The notes under the pieces were generated by a model that searched no databases, was not told the DNA's origin, and saw only the letters and a list, made by a program, of their open reading frames with translations. Both the position numbers and the translations under genes were made by a program. From NCBI GenBank assembly GCA_002362135.1, contig DETO01000077.1, positions 1 to 10,025 of the forward strand: a stretch of 10,025 bases of DNA. Reading direction: 5' to 3'. Below are positions 7,951 through 10,025 of this stretch, piece after piece. Within the stretch, counting starts at the first letter, position 1; each line of letters begins with the position of its first letter. This DNA comes from Ruminococcus sp. UBA3286. GTDB taxonomy: Bacteria; Bacillota; Clostridia; Oscillospirales; Ruminococcaceae.

Positions 7951-8931
7951 ATGTCTGAAACCGGAAAAAAAGAAGCGAAACGTCTCCGAATGCTGAAGAT
8001 GAACCGCAAGGAACGCGCCTGTTTGCGCCGCAGAACGGCTGTCGATATAGTATGGCGGATATTCAGGGCGGTAATTCTTTTCGGGCTGGGATTCGTGATA
8101 ATGTATCCGCTTATTTACATGGTAAGCTGCGCATTCCGCGACCGATCCGATATGACCGACCCGACCGTAATGTGGATAACCCGTCATTACACCCTTGACG
8201 TTATCAGGGAGACCATGCAGGCGATGGATTTCGGGAATACAATGAAAAATACGCTGATACTTAATGTGGGCTGCTCTTTCGTGCAGGTGCTGTCATGCTC
8301 GGTCACAGGATATGGTTTTGCGCGGTTTCAGTTCAAGGGGAGAAAACTGCTCTTCGCCGTGGTGATAATGATGATACTCGTACCGCCGCAGGTAATCTCC
8401 ATGCCGCTGTATTGGCAGTTCCGCCATTTCGGTGTGGGAAAATTTTCCGTAAATCTCATAGACAATATGCTTACCATGTATCTGCCTGCTATTACGGGAA
8501 ACGGCATAAAATCGGGGCTTATGATACTGATATTCTGTCAGTTTTTCAAGGGAATGCCCCGTGAACTGGAGGACGCCGCCTATATTGACGGCTGCGGCCC
8601 TCTGCGGACGTTTATTCAGGTCATGATACCGAATGCGGCTTCGGCGTTTTTAACGGTATTCCTGTTTTCCGTGGTGCTTTACTGGAATGATTATTACGTA
8701 AGCTCGACGTTTTTCACAAATACGAAAACGATTTCGCTTATGCTGCAAAACCTCGATACGGAGTTGAAAATGTGGCTGTTCAATTCCGCAGCAGTTGAAA
8801 TTCCGCCGCGCGAGCAGATAGTCTGGAAAGAAGCAGGCTGCCTGCTTTCTATCGCGCCCGTGCTGATAATGTACGTGTGCCTGCAAAAATATTTCACCGA
8901 AGGCATCGAGCGTTCGGGAATTGTTGGATAG
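7951..8931 (+). CDS. Carbohydrate ABC transporter permease, MalG/UgpE type (second copy)
   Basis: This 326-residue protein is the partner of the permease just before it, with 14 bases between them and AGGAGG nine bases before the ATG. The first ~30 residues form an unusually long, strongly basic cytosolic tail (KKEAKRLRM, NRKERACLRRR). Helices follow at about 38-62, 102-122, 132-150, 172-196, 230-246 and 297-312. The EAA loop (207-227) reads EDAAYIDGCG and ends in VMIP, a common variant with Asp in the Glu position. The end of the protein (FTEGIERSGIVG) is typical of the family. It differs clearly from the MalG-type gene at 87, so the two are not recent duplicates. It is the last gene of the operon. 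Confidence 0.93.
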   Translation: MSETGKKEAKRLRMLKMNRKERACLRRRTAVDIVWRIFRAVILFGLGFVIMYPLIYMVSCAFRDRSDMTDPTVMWITRHYTLDVIRETMQAMDFGNTMKNTLILNVGCSFVQVLSCSVTGYGFARFQFKGRKLLFAVVIMMILVPPQVISMPLYWQFRHFGVGKFSVNLIDNMLTMYLPAITGNGIKSGLMILIFCQFFKGMPRELEDAAYIDGCGPLRTFIQVMIPNAASAFLTVFLFSVVLYWNDYYVSSTFFTNTKTISLMLQNLDTELKMWLFNSAAVEIPPREQIVWKEAGCLLSIAPVLIMYVCLQKYFTEGIERSGIVG

Positions 8932-8944
8932 CATGATTTTACTT

Positions 8945-8977
8945 GTGCGGCGTTATGCAAGGGGACGCAGTCCCTTA
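8945..8977 (+). repeat. Small dispersed palindromic repeat, copy B
   Basis: This is the counterpart of the copy at 16-48 in opposite orientation (27 of 33 positions identical). Its core can fold as AAGGGGAC against GTCCCTT around GCA, with one bulged G. It lies 13 bases after the stop of the last permease gene, so it is in the 3' untranslated part of the operon. Confidence 0.65.
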
Positions 8978-8991
8978 TGAATCCCGATATT

Positions 8992-9030
8992 AAATTACTT
9001 CTGTACCCACAAGGGGTACAGAAGTAATTT
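8992..9030 (+). terminator. 17-bp perfect hairpin, probable operon terminator
   Basis: AAATTACTTCTGTACCC (8992-9008) is exactly complementary to 9014-9030 around the loop ACAAG. The plus-strand RNA would continue with a short run of four U (9028-9031) that begins inside the stem. It starts 60 bases after the last permease stop, which suits the end of the operon transcript. The short U-run and long AT-containing stem leave room for another role, such as a processing site or remnant of an inverted repeat. Confidence 0.6.
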
Positions 9031-9133
9031 TAACAGGGACGATAGGGAATGTCCTTAGACAAGGGATTCAAGGGAAACAGTTTCACTTGATAATGCTGAC
9101 GAGTAAAATCATGTATCAGCGATTGCGAAAAAG

Positions 9134-9160
9134 AAAGGCTTCTCAAAATGAGAAGCCTTT
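9134..9160 (-). terminator. Terminator of the cytidylate-kinase-like gene
   Basis: AAAGGCTTCTC (9134-9144) and GAGAAGCCTTT (9150-9160) form a perfect 11-bp stem with a 5-base loop. On the minus strand the stem is followed by CTTTTTCGC, a proper U-run, so it fits a Rho-independent terminator about 80 bases after the stop of the minus-strand gene. Confidence 0.8.
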
Positions 9161-9179
9161 CCGTGTTAGAGAGATATTT

Positions 9180-9249
9180 CGTTGAGAATCTGAAAAATCG
9201 CCGTGATACGGAGACTTTTCAGGTACTCAACGTACCTTTTTTATTTTTC
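9180..9249 (+). terminator. Three-tier nested hairpin with plus-strand T-run
   Basis: Three stems nest symmetrically: CGTTGAG (9180-9186) with CTCAACG (9226-9232); CTGAAAA (9190-9196) with TTTTCAG (9216-9222); CCGT (9201-9204) with ACGG (9208-9211). The internal loops are equal-sided (3 by 3 and 4 by 4). On the plus strand a run of six T, an A and five T follows from 9237. This could be a second terminator that stops operon read-through before the convergent gene. An alternative smaller hairpin AGGTAC/GTACCT (9221-9237) uses the same right side and abuts the T-run. The T-run overlaps the last codons of the minus-strand gene. Confidence 0.5.
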
Positions 9250-9864
9250 AAATCTTTTATTATATTCAAGATAGGATTTAACAATGATCTCCGCGCAGAG
9301 TTCATCGCCCAGCTCGCTGCTGTTAAGGCAGAGGGAATAAATATCCTTATCCTGCCAGCTTTTTCCCGTATTGACGTTGAAAAATGTCTCGCGGCGCTTA
9401 TCGGCTTTTTTCATGACGCTTTCGGCTTTATTTGATGCGATGCCGTATTCGTCCACGCAGCGTTTTATCCTTGCTTCCTGCGGTGCGTAGATATACACGC
9501 TGAAACAGCCTCTTTCCTCAAGAACATAGCTTCCGCAGCGTCCTACCAGCACGAAACTGTTTTCATTGTCGGCAAGTTCGCTTATAATGCGGCTTTCCAT
9601 AATGAAAACTTTATCTGATAAGGGCAGATTATCTTCCATTGCTCTTGCGGGATTTGCCGAAATAAGCAGCGAATACAAAAAACTTGTCGGAACGCTTTCT
9701 TCGGCTGATTCGAGATGCTCGGCGGGAATACCGCATTTTTCGGCGGTAAGATCCAGAATTTTGCGGTTATAATAGTTGATGCCAAGCTTTTCGGCGGCAA
9801 GCTTTCCGATAATGCTTCCTCCGCTTCCGTATTGGCGTTCGATAGTGATGATAGGTTTCTTCAT
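9241..9864 (-). CDS. Cytidylate-kinase-like family protein
   Basis: This 207-residue cytosolic protein belongs to the cytidylate-kinase-like (P-loop) family common in Firmicutes. It opens with ITIERQYGSGGSIIGK (6-21), a modified Walker A in which the usual GxxGxGK[ST] is replaced by GSGGSIIGK. The strand FVLVGRCGSYVL (104-115) and the later block DKRRETFFNVNTGKSW (155-170) are typical of the family, as is NSSELG (181-186). Real Cmk proteins phosphorylate CMP; whether this branch does so is not established. The ATG at 9864 has GGAGGT seven bases upstream and a good promoter before that. It is transcribed alone, towards the sugar operon, and shows no functional link with it. Confidence 0.9.
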   Translation of the reverse strand: MKKPIITIERQYGSGGSIIGKLAAEKLGINYYNRKILDLTAEKCGIPAEHLESAEESVPTSFLYSLLISANPARAMEDNLPLSDKVFIMESRIISELADNENSFVLVGRCGSYVLEERGCFSVYIYAPQEARIKRCVDEYGIASNKAESVMKKADKRRETFFNVNTGKSWQDKDIYSLCLNSSELGDELCAEIIVKSYLEYNKRFEK

Positions 9865-9901
9865 TGGAATTACCTCCGTTCTATAACTTTATCTACATAC
9901 T

Positions 9902-9929
9902 ATTATACCATAATTTCAGGAAAATTCAA
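9902..9929 (-). promoter_or_regulatory. Sigma-A promoter of the cytidylate-kinase-like gene
   Basis: On the minus strand, TTGAAT (9924-9929) is followed after 16 bases by a perfect TATAAT (9902-9907). TGG directly before the TATAAT gives an extended -10. Transcription should begin near 9895, leaving an untranslated leader of about 30 bases before the ATG at 9864. Confidence 0.82.
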
Positions 9930-9961
9930 TAGATGTTGCAGTAAAAATATAAGATTCTACC

Positions 9962-9985
9962 TTTTCAACAACTTTATGTTGAAAA
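9962..9985. promoter_or_regulatory. AT-rich perfect palindrome upstream of the promoter
   Basis: TTTTCAACA (9962-9970) and TGTTGAAAA (9977-9985) are exact inverted repeats with a 6-base spacer. The centre is about 45 bases upstream of the -35 of the minus-strand gene. It could be a regulator binding site or a weak terminator of a transcript coming from beyond the window; neither is demonstrated. Confidence 0.4.
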
Positions 9986-10025
9986 CATTGTGCATATTGA
10001 CATGAGGTAGTAATACTTCTGAAAT

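Larger units (their letters stand above)
8932..9240. other. Convergent intergenic region, no gene
   Basis: These 309 bases separate the operon end from the stop of the minus-strand gene. I see no reading frame with a ribosome binding site. The region contains a repeat copy (8945-8977), a 17-bp hairpin (8992-9030), a weak six-pair hairpin with a 10-base loop (9035-9056), an 11-bp hairpin (9134-9160) and a nested hairpin (9180-9232). Between them, 9057-9133 shows nothing I can name. Confidence 0.7.

Noticed and set aside
9035..9056. Third copy of the palindromic repeat
   Set aside because: Only a GGGAC and a GTCC core is shared, with a different loop and no similarity outside the core.
9148..9435. 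Plus-strand open frame opposite the end of the cytidylate-kinase-like gene
   Set aside because: It starts within the loop and right arm of a terminator hairpin, runs through another hairpin, and has no ribosome binding site.
9997..10025. TTGACA on the plus strand at 9997-10002 as a promoter leading out of the window
   Set aside because: At 17 bases the next hexamer is TGAAAT, only a weak -10 match, and the sequence ends there, so it cannot be supported.

Overview
The window looks like a chromosomal segment of a gut or rumen Firmicute close to Ruminococcus (Oscillospiraceae). This is inferred from the gene set (binding-protein-dependent sugar permeases, a DUF5696 protein, a YIP1-family protein, a cytidylate-kinase-like protein), strong AGGAGG ribosome binding sites, two TTG starts, and a mixed codon style with many GCG, GCC and TCG codons. 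No RNA genes, CRISPR array or insertion sequence were found.

Positions 87-8931 hold seven plus-strand genes packed as one operon, with gaps of at most about 20 bases or short overlaps. The order is: a MalG/UgpE-type permease; a signal-peptide NHL-repeat/TPR protein with a C-terminal membrane anchor; a cytosolic protein of unknown function with a clearly different codon style; a five-span YIP1-family membrane protein; a 944-residue exported DUF5696 protein with a glycosidase-like architecture; a MalF/UgpA-type permease; and a second MalG-type permease. The first permease has no MalF-type partner in view, so the operon very probably begins upstream of the window, and a solute-binding protein may lie there too. 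No ATPase gene is visible; such permeases commonly share one housekeeping MsmK/UgpC-type ATPase encoded elsewhere.

Taken together, the operon reads as an envelope system. The DUF5696 protein and the NHL/TPR protein face outward and may bind or process a glycan. The YIP1-like protein sits in the membrane, and two permease sets bring the product in. The substrate cannot be read from the sequence. The 359-residue gene in the middle looks like a later, cleanly inserted passenger.

Positions 8932-9240 carry no gene but are dense in structure: a repeat copy that matches, in inverted orientation, a copy at 16-48 just before the first permease; a 17-bp perfect hairpin; an 11-bp hairpin with a T-run on the minus strand; and a three-tier nested hairpin with a T-run on the plus strand. 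Convergent to the operon, on the minus strand at 9241-9864, is a cytidylate-kinase-like gene with its own good sigma-A promoter (9902-9929) and an AT-rich palindrome upstream (9962-9985).
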